Source: Rhizophagus irregularis (Eukaryota > Glomeromycota > Glomeromycetes > Glomerales > Glomeraceae). From it: a stretch of 64,000 bases of DNA. The DNA lies in contig NC_089443.1 of NCBI RefSeq assembly GCF_026210795.1, forward strand, positions 124,001-188,000, in the 5' to 3' direction. The position numbers and the translations under genes were made by a program. The number at the start of each line of letters is the position of its first letter. Position 1 is the first letter of the stretch. The notes under the pieces are model-generated. The model saw nothing but the letters and a program-made list of their open reading frames with translations, was not told where the DNA came from and did no database searches. This document shows, one piece after another, positions 22,712 to 33,877 of the stretch.

Positions 22712-24440
22712 ATGTCTTCTCAAGATCGTAATAAGCCTGTACAAGAAAAAGAAAGTCATAGACGGAGCTCTCTTATTAAGCATTAAGAACCTTCGCAACC
22801 GCCTTCGCAATCGCCTTCGCAATCGCAATCTCAACCTCAATGGTCACAACAATATTTACCTCCATATCCCTATCAACGTTTTTCGTCACGGCAACATTCT
22901 CCATACCCCTTGTATCCGCATCATTCCTCAGTACAACAACAGTCTCCATACCCCTCGTCACAACAACAGTCTCCATACCCCTTTCCATATCCTTCGTATT
23001 CCTCACAATACTTGCAGCATCCTTCAACACAATTACTTTCTGATGAAGAAATTGGTCTGTATTATTTAATAATATTCGGTATTTGAAGAAATCTTCAATA
23101 ACAGAACAATAACTTGTAACGTTATTTCTATCATATAGATAATTTACTCGCTACACTATTTCTACAAATCGAGGACATCATGTCCAGAGCCGTTAATCCT
23201 GTTTATGTCCGACAATCTATTGCAGAACGCTTTGCCATGACGCTCTCTGAACATTTACATGATCAAATCGAGCAGATGATCCACAGAGGCAAGCGTTACG
23301 CTAGCGAAGAACGAAGCCGCACTTCCTCATCTTCTACACCTGTTATGACCCCAACTCTCACACGGACGGATTCAATGTAACAAATATGACTTTTTCATAT
23401 TTATAATCTTATAATCTTCATATTAACATAATGTTTTTTAAAATTAGGGATACCTTGGAAGAAATTCCTCTTATAACTCAAAGTAGTACTAGTACTTCTT
23501 CTCTTGGTATTGCTATACCTTCTGTTACATCTTCAACTCTCCCTCGGATGAATCCAATGTAACAAATATATTTTTTTCATATTTATCATCTTGTAATCTT
23601 CATATAACAATGTTTTCTTTAAAAATTAGGGATGACATGGAAGAAGAACTCTTAAGCTCAGGCTTACAGCTGCCAAAAATCTATCTCGAGAATCGAAGAT
23701 ATCCAACATCGATTCGCCCTCATGCAAATTCTCCTGAAAAGTTCACAGATCGTGATGCAAATATATCATATAACCAAAAGAGAATTTCTAATATTATATC
23801 GATGCAAAACTCTATCCCAAAGTGGTTAAGAATAATAGTGATTAACGAATTAAAATCATTATTCCTAAGAACAAGAAACTTAGATAAAAGCAACAATAAT
23901 CAAATTATAGAAGATTTCTTAGCGTCATTGTTACCAACTTTTATGAACGATCATCCTGACATATTACATATTGTAGCAAAAAGTTTTCGTAAAACCTGGT
24001 CGTACTGGAGAAATACATTATGGGATAACATCAAGCTTAGATACGAAACTTATCAAAAACGTAAAGAAAAAGACGAAAGTCTTGATTTCAAACCGTACTT
24101 AAAAGGTCGTCATATTGAAGAAATATTCAACCTTTGGTTGAAATTTTCGGACAAGCCGATATCTCAAGAAAACGAAAATTCGCTTAAAAATTTAATTCTT
24201 TTTGGATTCCACTGTTTAGAAATTTATAACAGTGATGCACGTGAGCGTTTTTTTACTCACACCGGAAACCTTTATACGGTTAATAATATTTTTAACAATT
24301 TATCTGGATATAATATTGGTTCTTTGATTGATTTATCAAAGTATGAAATTGAAAATAATGATGATGATGATTCAAATTCCAGCTCTGAGGATGAACCAAA
24401 GCCGAAATCAAAGAAATCTACTAAAAAGCGAAAAAAATAA
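22712..24440 (+). CDS. FLRTR-family member B, four exons, stop in exon 1
   Basis: Exons are 22712-23054, 23139-23376, 23448-23558 and 23630-24440, giving 501 codons in one phase. Exon 1 starts MSSQDRNKPVQEKESHRR. A TAA (22784-22786) stands where member C has the Trp codon of 'LIKHW'. The exon then continues as an open Gln/Ser/Pro/Tyr-rich stretch. Exon 2 holds a helical segment (VRQSIAERFAMTLSEHLH). Exons 3 and the start of 4 are tandem copies with near-identical introns. Exon 4 has the core IPKWLRIIVINELKSLFLRT, FRKTWSYWRNTLWDNIKLRY, a C-terminal FFTHTGNLYTV motif and an acidic then Lys-rich tail (KSKKSTKKRKK), a likely nuclear signal. Translation could start at the ATG at 23180, or the copy may be a recent pseudogene. 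Confidence 0.6.
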
Positions 24441-25118
24441 TATATATTATGTAGATTTTTTTCAATTTAAATTTTTAGCGTAGAAAAGTAAAGTGTCTGG
24501 TCGTGTGTTGAAGTTTGAGAGGTTCGTATGTAAATTTATAAAACACGTGTCTAGATGTGCTGTTAATCCCACAATATGTCTAAAAAATCCCTTTTATGAA
24601 GAAAGTGCTGTGCAAATTTTTCTTTTTTTTTTAAAAAAAAAAAATTCTATGTAAAAAACCATCATTTTAAAAACCAGGTCAAATGATTATAATTATCATT
24701 GTTACTACAACAATAATTTTTTTCTTTGTATCTATATATATATATATATATATATATTTTCACTTTCACAATCTAAAAGAAGACGGGTAGATAGTATATT
24801 CTTTATCATTTTTATTTCTATTGTATAACATTATTGCCAAAATAAAACTTCAAATTTGCAACCAAAATTAACGAACATTCATTCACATTCTTTAACTGAA
24901 TCGAACACGGCGATATCATTTAGATTTTTTTTGGTACAATTATGAAACATCACGGCGATATCATTTAGATAATTTTTTTACAATTACAAACCGATATCAC
25001 GAAGATATCATGCAGTGTTTTTTTAAAATAAATCAAATCATTTTTATTAGTATATTGGATTTTATAATACAATAATAAAATATTAAATTGAGTTAATCGT
25101 GAAGGTTATTTTTAAAAA
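24441..25118. other. Non-genic stretch with a TA run and GATATC motifs
   Basis: A (TA)n run lies at about 24731-24757. CACGGCGATATCATTTAGAT occurs twice (near 24905 and 24951), followed by CGATATCACGAAGATATCATG near 24994, the same motif class as the satellites at 6.0 and 30.4 kb. No gene seen. Confidence 0.5.
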
Positions 25119-25614
25119 CAGCAACAGCAACATCAACATCAACTTCACCAACAACATCTACAACAACATCATCAGCAATATCAACGGCAACAACAATCCA
25201 TTTATAAACCTCAATCACAATATTATCCTGAATTTGGACGTAATTACAGACCATTTCGATTGCAATATCCTTATGAGGATGAACAACTACCTCGTTTACA
25301 ATATTGCCCAGGTGTCCACATTTTGAAGAGAAGACAGACAACAATCTCAATCAACCAGACAAGCAGAAATCATTAATTTGGAAGAGGAGCAATGACGCAG
25401 CACATGAAAAATTTTTCTCGTTTAATGGAAGCCTCTACACAGTTAACTGTGATTTTCCAAGTACTTCTGGTTATAATGTCGCGACATCGATAAATTTATC
25501 AAAATACGACGTGATCTTTCAATATGCACTTCCGATGTTGATTCTGACATCACTGATCCATCAAATTACTGACTTCCATATTGAACAATTTTTTTTTATA
25601 TTTTCTGCAATATG
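25119..25614 (+). pseudogene. FLRTR-family relic with N-terminal Gln/His tract joined to the C-terminal motif
   Basis: After an acceptor-like AAAAACAG, the frame reads QQQQHQHQLHQQHLQQHHQQ, then a Tyr/Pro/Arg-rich stretch (YPEFGRNYRPFRLQYPYEDE), and stops at a TAA. In another frame from about 25395 it resumes as DAAHEKFFSFNGSLYTVNCD, then SGYNVATSINLSKYDV. That matches the C-terminus of member B (FFTHTGNLYTV, SGYNIGSLIDLSKYEI). The middle, including the LFLRTR core, is missing. It is an internally deleted copy between members B and C. Confidence 0.7.
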
Positions 25615-26164
25615 AATTTAACATTATCACCATATCAATTTGGCATTCAAGATGATATTCAGAGGGCATGTGATTGTGATTCCGTATCGTTTCCGGTGTT
25701 ACCTGGATTTTTTCACTGATCGTGATACCAGAGATATAAGCTGTAGATGTATCCGACTCCATAGACCAGCTCAAGAATACCAAGTCATCGAAGGAAAGGG
25801 AAATGGATGCTTTCTTGGATAAGGCGCATAAGAAAAAGCATCAGTGATGAAATGAGAGAAGAGAAGCTTCAGCATGAATCATCTACTCAGATATTTCTAA
25901 CTCGCAGAACCGTTGCCTCTTTCTTTTTAGGATGTTCCTTTTCCATACATGATTCCCATTCTTTGATTTCTACTTTGCTTCTTCCTCGGAGATCGGTTGA
26001 GACAGAACTGAAATAATCAATGTAGAGCGAGTTTGATAAAAATCAAATTGTAGAACAAGGGCTAATACGTGAATTGTCTTCATCCATACCGCCTGAAGAT
26101 ACCGAAACTATCTTGTTTCTAACTTTGGCTTAGTTCAAATCACTCGCTCTCTATTCGTGTTTAT
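25615..26164. other. Decayed stretch between family copies
   Basis: Short overlapping open frames (25640-25822, 25807-26016 on plus) without splice signals or recognisable domains. Possibly further remains of a duplicated copy. Confidence 0.3.
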
Positions 26165-26826
26165 ATTAAAGTAAGTTGTTCTCTGTTTATAGGAGAGGTT
26201 AATTATTAATTATACGACTTAAAATGTTTGAGAAGGTTCAAGGAAAAGATAACTCGTAGTGTTATGATATCAATGCAAACAACTTTTTTTGCAGAAAAAG
26301 TTTTTTTCGGTAATAGGTATAACCACGATATAGAATTTTTAAAAAAAAGAAAAAAATTGAAAAAAAGATTAATTTTTACTCGATAATCACAATGTCCGTC
26401 ATTATATTAATCAAATTTTTTTCCTTAGAAAATCTATTGAGATCAATGGTAAAAAAGAAACTTATTTTCGAAATTAATCGTAACAATGTGAGAAAAATAT
26501 TAATTTTACTTGGCCATGATTTAATCACAATATCCATCATTATATTAATCATATTTTTTTTTCCTTAAAAAAATCTGTATCATATGATGTAATAAGATCA
26601 ATGGCAAAAAGAATTTTTTTTCTTTTCGTAATTAGCCATATTAATCATAGATATAATTACGATGCAAGAAAAAGATTAATTTTTTTCGATCATGATGTGG
26701 TAAGATCAACGCAAAAAAAAGGGGATAAAAAAAATTTTTTTTTTTATTCAATTAATTATTTCTTTTTTTTTTTTATATTTAGATATTTGTTTTTTTTTTG
26801 ACTTGCATTTTTTAACTATCATTAAA
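26165..26826 (+). repeat. Duplicated 5' flank of family member C
   Basis: Collinear with the flank of member B at 22060-22711 (same ordered blocks, including the ACGATAT and TCATGATGTGGTAAGATCAA stretches). Poly-A and poly-T runs have expanded here (for example around 26730-26800). Confidence 0.75.
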
Positions 26827-28821
26827 ATGTCTTCTCAAGATTTTGATAAAGAACAAGGAATTTGTAAAAAAGGCTCGCTTATTAAACATTGGCAGCCATC
26901 GCAACCGCAATATCAACAACCTCAGTCTCAACAACCGCAACAATCTCAACCCTAAACTCTATTTCAGTGGCCGCGACAACCTCAACAATTTCAACAATCT
27001 CAACCTCAACAATTTCAATGGCCGCAACCACCTCAATCTCAATCTCAATGGCCTCAACAACCTCAACAATCTCAACCTCAACAATCTCAACCTCAACAAT
27101 TTCAATGGCCGCAACCACCTCAATCTCAATGGCCTCAACAACCTCAACAACCTCAACAATCTCAACCTCAACAATTTCAATGGCCGCAACCACCTCAATC
27201 TCAATGGCCTCAACAACTTCAACAATCTCAACCTCAACAATTTCAATGGCCGCAACCACCTCAATCTCAATGGCCTCAACAACCTCAACAACCCCAACAA
27301 CCTCTATCTCAATAGGCTCGACAACCTCAACAACCTCTACCTCAATGGTCTCAACAACCTCAACGACCTCAACAAAATCAGCAACGTCAATGGCCACATC
27401 ATGAATATCAATGGTCGCAATCACCTTCTCAACCTCAATTACCACCTCAACCAATCGATGAAGAAAAAATAGGTGACCTATGATTGAAATTCATTATTCT
27501 TTCTTTTTGTGATATGAATAGTTCACTTACCTTGATATTTAATAATTGTAGACAAAATGCTGAAAGAGGAGTTCTTGAGGATTGAGGAGATAATAAATAT
27601 ATCTTCAGATCCCTATAAAACTAAGAAGAAAATAGCGGATGAATTCGGCCTAATTTTACCCGAGTATGTCAATTTTATGACCGAGAAATACAGGAAAAGT
27701 CAAAGTCCCATATCAACAATAACATCACTGGAATCTTCCCCGGTGACTTCACCACATTCTCCGCTACGTTCTCCGCCTTTGAAGAATCGCGCTCCAATGT
27801 AAATATATATATAGTAAATCTGTAAGATTTATAATTCACATGTTCTGAGCCCATTTATTTTTATTATAGGGATAATTTCGAACGACAACTCATAAATAAC
27901 AATTTGGAGTTACCGTCTCAATATTTTACTAAAGAACGTCATTACCCCAGAAGTCCTTTCCCAAGACCCGACGCAAATGTTCTAGATAAATATACGGAAC
28001 CTAAAACTAGTCGCGAATATAGTCAAAAACAGATGAGTGAAATATTAGAAAATAATTATAGTTCTCTCCCAAAATGGGTCTTAGATATCATTTACGTTGA
28101 ATTAAGAGCATTATTCCTTCGTACTCGGCACCTTGACCATTCTACTAGAAATTTAATGATAGAAGATATAATTAGTAAATTATTTCCACATTTTGCTAAG
28201 AAGAAAGAAAACAAACAAAAAATTGGTTTTATGTGCAAACGTTTTCAAAAAGTTTTTGATGGATGGAGGAGCAAATTATGGTCGAATATAGTTTTCGCAT
28301 ATCAGAATAGTTGCACTAACGATAATATTTCCCAGTTAAAATCCAAAGTTTCAGTTTCAACTATATTTCGTCAGTGGTTGACATGTGTTTCAAATGAACT
28401 ATCAGAAGAAATGGAAAAAGCGCTCCAAAATGTTATTATTTACGGGATTAGTTGTTTAAGTGAGGAGGTGGATGATGACAAGACAGCTCGTCGCAACTTT
28501 TTTATGGCAAATACAGATTTATACACAATAAATTTGGACTTTGCTTGTACTGATAAAATAGATGTTACAAGATCAATGGAGCTGTCTCATTATTACATAA
28601 GTGCTGCAAGGTCATTTCCCGAAGATGATGACGAAAAGGATGATGATGATGAAAGAGAGCAAAGAAAGCATAAAAAAAAGGAACTAAGAAGATTGCAAAT
28701 TAAGGAGGCTAGTGAGAAGCGTTATTATAAATTTTATATAATATATTTTTATTATATATCATTTTACATTTTTATCACGTCCTTTATTTTTATATTTCTC
28801 CAAATGGAGAGGACATTGTAG
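26827..28821 (+). CDS. FLRTR-family member C, three exons, Gln/Pro/Trp repeat N-terminus with in-frame stops
   Basis: Exons are 26827-27472, 27552-27798 and 27870-28821, all in phase. Exon 1 starts MSSQDFDKEQGICKKGSLIK, then enters a tandem repeat of about 20-27 residues built on QPQQFQWPQPPQSQWPQQ. Two in-frame stops occur: TAA at 26953-26955, and TAG at 27313-27315 where the repeat predicts a Trp codon. The CTAAAC...TTTCAG around the first stop resembles a branch point and acceptor, so splicing might remove it. Exon 3 carries HYPRSPFPRPDANV, LPKWVLDIIYVELRALFLRT, FQKVFDGWRSKLWSNIVFAY and FFMANTDLYTINLDF, then an acidic/Lys tail. The last ~30 codons are hydrophobic and probably lie beyond the original end. 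Function unknown. Confidence 0.65.
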
Positions 28822-28937
28822 CTGGAGCTGGTGGTGACGATAATACTTTAAGGTTCTGGAAGATTTTTAATACTCTAAGAACAAAAGGGATAGAAAATAA
28901 ATATTCGTGGAAACTTGTTGGTCTTATAATGTTATAG
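28797..28937 (+). pseudogene. WD40 C-terminal fragment of a Cdc20/Cdh1 (fizzy-related) gene
   Basis: In the frame next to that of member C, the sequence reads SPNGEDIVAGAGGDDNTLRF then WKIF, with a further tail to a TAG at 28935-28937. The conserved last blade of Cdc20/Cdh1 proteins reads like SPDG-x-I-V-x-GAGDETLRFW-x-V-F. The match is close apart from one inserted residue. No other blades are present upstream, so this is an isolated 3' fragment overlapping the end of member C by 25 bases. Similarity is from family knowledge, not a search. Confidence 0.55.
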
Positions 28938-29979
28938 CATTTGGTTGTTGGCTTTGATTTTTTTTATTCGATCAATAGTTTATAGTAAATATTTAGCATA
29001 GAGGAGCTATAATTTAGTAATTATACTTAACATTTACATTATTAATACTTTTATTATTAACACTTTTAATCATAAATAAAGTTCATATCAATAATTTTGC
29101 TTAATATATAATTTATTCTTTGCTGGAATGTATTGAATTGTGTCCGAATAGTAAACATATCATGCAAATAATCGTCTACCGATCGTGGATCAATTTACCG
29201 ATAAATCGTCACGAATTATTATTAAAGTCGTTCTGATTTTTAACCATGTCGATAAAACTTAGTAAATGTATTGAATAGAATAATGTCTCTAATACATTTC
29301 AAATACTGTATATTAAAATATACATTCGTAAATAAAATGAGACTACTTTTACTGGACAAGGCAATTTTTTCAAGATATCGTATGATACTTTTATGATATC
29401 ATAAATGTACTTAAAATTCGAATTTTAATATGGTTGTAAAGACATTTTACATAATAAAAAATCATTTTGAAAACCACGTTAGAACCCCATTTCCGATGCT
29501 TACCAGAACATCATAAAATATGTCATCCTGACAATGTATTTAAAACCATTTTATGATAATTTTCACAATTTTGTAAAGATTGCATTGACAGAACATGATT
29601 AATATATTTTAAAATGCCAATAAATTATTTTATTATACGGCTAAATAATAATACATAAACTACTAGTATAATTTACAAAATAGAAAAATTCCGTCAAAGC
29701 AATCATGAAAACCTGCTTAAAAAAAAAGAAACGAACTGTTAGTAATAGTACATTAAAAAAAAAAAGATTTTAAAAAAAAAATGTTATAAAATACCCACCG
29801 AAATCTACACCCCTGAGCTCCAGCAGTTGAAATCCTATGCTTTGAACCTGTCTAAAAAAAAGAACAAGTGTTAGTACATTTCGTTAAAGTAGTAATTAAA
29901 AAAACTCTTCTCTTACCAAATTCTCAATATCTAAAATCATATGGAAAATACATCAAAGTATATCAAAAAAAATATATTT
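28938..29979. other. Non-genic AT-rich stretch
   Basis: No gene. Poly-A runs at 29720-29790 and 29855-29870, and a few GATATC motifs near 29375-29402. Confidence 0.4.
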
Positions 29980-30143
29980 TTTCTTTCAAAATTGACCACC
30001 ATACTAATCATACTCAATCATGATGTGGTAAGATCAATGCAAAAATAAGGAATGAAAGAATTGATTTATAAAAAATGAGAAGAAAAAAAAATTTTTTGAC
30101 TCACATTTTAACCTGTAGAATCATCATCAAACAAGTTTTAAAA

Positions 30144-30280
30144 ATGTCTTCTTAATATCGTAATAAACCTATACAAGAACAAGAAATTTGTAAAAAGAAT
30201 TCTCTTATTAAAATTTGGAAGCCTTTGCAACCGCAACTCTGTGGCGGCGACATACGGAAGTAGTCAAAGTCCCATATTAG
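30144..30280 (+). pseudogene. FLRTR-family relic: first exon joined to part of exon 2
   Basis: ATG TCT TCT is followed by a stop, then YRNKPIQEQEICKKNSLIKI and WKPLQPQ, matching the first exons of members B and C. It then jumps to a short stretch resembling the end of exon 2 of member C (IRK-SQSPI versus YRKSQSPISTI). It lacks everything downstream. Its upstream sequence shares the TCATGATGTGGTAAGATCAA block with members B and C. Confidence 0.65.
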
Positions 30281-30430
30281 TATATTTTTATGTAATCTTC
30301 ATTGCTTAATCGTTTAAAATATCAGAATTTTATTTTAATAATATGGCAGCACGTTATACATATAAAAGTTGTAAAGTTTAATATTTGCGGTATTGCAGAT
30401 GAGTTGCGATACCACAAATGAGTTGCGGCA

Positions 30431-30910
30431 ATGAAGTGACGATATCAAATCAATATCGTAAATGCATCTTTTTTTATCCCCTGAATTACCAATATCGTAA
30501 CGATATCATGACTATACCAATCAGATATTTTTTTTAAATAAATGTTGTCACGATATCTCGGCGATAAATTGTGGGATGAAGTGACGATATCAAATCAATA
30601 TCGTAAATGCATCTTTTTTTATCCTGAATTACCAATATCGTAACGATATCAAGACTATACCAATCAGATATTTTTTTAAATAAATATTGTCACGATATCT
30701 CGGCGATAAATTGTGGGATGAAGTGACGATATCAAATCAATATCGCATCCTTTTTTTTGAAATTACCAACATCGTAATGATATCAAGGCTGTGCCGATTT
30801 GATATTCTTTTGAATAGATATCGTCACGATATTTTCGCGATAAATTATGGTGATGAAGTAACGATATCAAATCAACATTATAACAATATCATCACAGAAA
30901 TTGATACCAT
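30431..30910. repeat. GATATC-rich tandem repeat, about 135-145 bp, four copies
   Basis: ATGAAGTGACGATATCAAAT begins units at about 30431, 30576, 30718 and 30853. Each holds ACCAATATCGTAACGATATC and TCACGATATCTCGGCGATAA. The first two copies are almost identical. Motif class as at 6.0-6.6 kb, but a different unit. Confidence 0.85.
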
Positions 30911-31689
30911 TATGACATGAAATTTATATCGTACCTGTATCAATTCAACATCGCTCATATTTTCAAGGTTTCTGTAAAGTATTGTTATACAGGCAAAAAT
31001 TGGCAAAAAAATATACGCTTTTTCACTATTGGTATACATAGAAATATACAAAAAAAATAAAAATTATTATTATTAAATATTACTTTTTAAGTAACAAAAT
31101 TATAGATAATAGGAGGGCAATTATTATTACAAAGTTTTGTATCTATAGCTTTAAAAGTAAGTTCAGGATGATAAGAATAAATTTTTAGCATAGAAGATAT
31201 GACCTTAATTATAATTGTCTGGGGTCCTATTGTTAGTATATATTATATAAATTTAGAAACATCAGCCACAATTTCAAATCACGTAAATCAGTCATGTCCA
31301 GTAATATTATATTATTCAAAAAAAGTAAATAATCATGAGACTATCATGCCATCTCTTTTATAATCAGTAACTATAGAAACAATATTTATGTTGATTATGA
31401 TATAATTTTTATATTCTGACTATAGTAACATACTATAACTAGAAAATTTATATAAAAGGCCTTTCCATCCACAAATTTTTTTAAAAAAAATTCTCTCTTC
31501 CTCTCTCCACAGCTGAGTAGCCAAAAAGACTATCAGTTTTTCTTTCTCTTCAGCGAAGTAAACAAAAAAAAGCTATTCTTTATTTTATTTCCACTTTATA
31601 TTTCCTATTTATTTTTAGCAATGACTTAAATATAAACCAAAGAAACAAAGCTTTTTTTGCAGAAGTAAACATAACCTAAGCAAAGAGAG
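30911..31689. other. Non-genic AT-rich stretch
   Basis: No gene or clear repeat found. Confidence 0.35.
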
Positions 31690-33000
31690 TGGATTGGAAG
31701 CGTAGGTTCGTGTATATGTAGGTGGTGGTGTTTTAACTTCATTTTTTTTCATCTTCTTTTTTTAGGTCTATCTTCTCTCCGTCAAGTCTTCTCTTTATTA
31801 GGCCTTCTTTTAGGTCCCTTTCTTTACGTCTTCCTTTAGGTATGTGAGTTGAAAGTGTGGATTGGAAATGTGGATTTGTGTGTTGTGTTTTAACTTTGTT
31901 TTTTTTCATTTTTTTTTTATTAGACATATCTTCTCTTTGCCAAGATTTTCTCTTTATTAGGTTTTCTCTTAGATCCCTATTTTTACGTCTTCCTTTAAGT
32001 ATGTAGGTTGAAAGAGTGGAGGTGCACATATTTTCTTAGAGAAGTTCTTAAAAAAAGTGCGTATCAAGTATTAAAAACGCGAAATTTTTTTTTTTTTGAT
32101 GTTTATACTTTGTATTTGTTATCTGATCTCTTATCATTGGATTGTATTTATTCTTTTTTTATTTATCAGTTACAGCACTATTTTGTATTGAAATACTGGA
32201 CAACAGATGAAAGTTCTCTAAATGGAGCATTACTGATTTTCTAGAGAGTGTAAATGGTTCAAGAGACTTTAAAAGAGATGTGTATTTTTTTATTTGCAAA
32301 GTGGGTAACTTCCTAAGTCAAAATTAGAACAGATAACTCATTTGAGTTGGGGAGTTCACAAAATTTACTTAGGAGGGTACTGGATTTGTTTGTTTGGGTT
32401 GAGTAAGGGTGAGCAAAGTGGGTAATTCCTATAAAATTACCTGCTTTTTCTTTTTTATATTATTTTTATTTTTATTTTTTTATTCCCTTTTTTTCTTTTT
32501 TTTTTATTTTTTTTTATTTCTCTTGTTCACTTGATAACCAACTCAAGTAGATAAAATCCTACTTTGTTATTAGTAAAGTCTACTAATTTTAAAAGGAGGA
32601 ATTAGCTATGTCTTTTTTACTATTGATAAAGTCTGCTAATTCTGGAAAAGAAATTGGCTATGTCTTCTTTATCATTAAATAAAAATTTAGCACACTATTA
32701 ATAATTTTTTTCTTTCTCATAATAGGTAAATGCTCACTGGTAAAATGCTCACTGGTAGAATGAAAAAATTTCTTAAAGAAGTTTTTGAAAAAGAGTGCAT
32801 ATTAAATATTAAAAATGTGAATTTTTTTTTTGATATTTATACTTTATATTTGTTATCTGGTGGTGTTTAACTTCTTTTTTTTCATCATCTATTTTTTAGG
32901 TTTATCTTCTCTCTGTCAAGATCTTCTCTTTATTAGGTCTTCTCTTAGGTCCCTTTCTTTGCATCTTCCTTTAGGTATGTGAGTTGAGAGTACGGTGGGG
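31690..33000. repeat. Diverged repeats of two ~100-130 bp blocks in rearranged order
   Basis: Block 1 (TCTTCTCTTTATTAGG(C/T)(C/T)TTCT then CGTCTTCCTTTAGGTATGTG) occurs at about 31770-31850, 31930-32010 and 32900-32985. Block 2 (AGTATTAAAAACGCGAA... followed by a T run and TTATACTTTGTATTTGTTAT) occurs at about 32035-32120 and 32775-32865. Open frames here (for example minus 31739-32029) are the repeat read as protein and are not taken as genes. Confidence 0.65.
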
Positions 33001-33300
33001 TATGATTGTTATTTGTTGATATAACAGATAATACAATGCGTCATATATTTGACACGTAATGATGACAGTTCATAATCTTTGACTCGTCTAGTTTTTGAAT
33101 CAAATCATTTTCGTCTTCATTTAATAATAAAAAGTTAAATGAATTCATAATGGATAATTATAATATTTAAATATCGTGGAACAGCAAGGCTTTGCAGATT
33201 TAAAATGGTTTAGCTTAATAACTTGTTTTCTAGTTCAAACGATTCCGATGGATATCTGGATAAATGGATACCTTAAGTATAGTGAATCTGTTGCTATATA

Positions 33301-33461
33301 CACAGTGAAATTCGATATAATGGAACCATTCGTTCCATTGGTAAAATTTGTCAAAAATCCGTTATATTGAAAAATCCTTTATATTGAGGGTAAATTAATT
33401 ATAGATTATGATATTCCGTTCCAGACTCCAATTCTGATATATCAAGACTTTACTCACTGTG
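33301..33461. mobile_element. 161-bp pogo-like MITE flanked by TA
   Basis: The left end CACAGTGAAATTCGATATAA and the right end (...CACTGTG) form an imperfect inverted repeat, with TA on both sides (33299-33300 and 33462-33463). The CAGTGAA...TCGATATAA left end, with a later GTTATATTGA, is the typical look of pogo/Tigger-type Tc1/mariner ends. No coding capacity. Confidence 0.55.
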
Positions 33462-33519
33462 TATACTGTAAAATTGAAATAAAATTTTTTGTTTTAAATA
33501 TTTATTCGTAACCGTATAT

Positions 33520-33842
33520 TACAATTTATTAAACATTTAAACGGATAACGAATTCAAATTCTAATTAAAAAAAAAAAATCTACCATTTCACATACACGAA
33601 AAGAGTTTATGTTTTCAGACAAATTAAATGATTGCCATTGTTTTATTATTGTACAGAGATAATTTGCAAAATATACTAAAATTACAAAATGTTGATAAAT
33701 ATAACGTGATAAACGGATAATGGACCCAAACTAAACAAAAAAATCTACCAACGTACGCGAAAAAAGAATTTTTATTTGATTATACAAAAATAATTTTGCA
33801 AAATAATAAATATAACTAAAATTACACAATTTTTAAATATAC
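33520..33842. repeat. Two-copy tandem duplication 3' of the membrane-protein gene
   Basis: AAACGGATAACG..., AAAATCTACCA, ACGAAAAGAG and ATAATTTGCAAAATA are followed in order by a second copy beginning AAACGGATAATGG near 33713. Unit about 180 bp, moderately diverged. Confidence 0.55.
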
Positions 33843-33877
33843 TGTACGTGATATATAATATAGGAAGGGTTCTTCAG

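Noticed and set aside
26843-27472. Long open frames of Asn/Leu repeats, Ile/Val/Glu repeats and Leu/Arg repeats over 26.84-27.47 kb on both strands
   Set aside because: They are other-frame readings of the Gln/Pro/Trp repeat exon of family member C. That exon is supported by its homologous N-terminus and splice sites.
31739-32244. Open frames of 78-96 codons on both strands
   Set aside because: They coincide with diverged tandem repeats and T-runs, with no splice or domain support.
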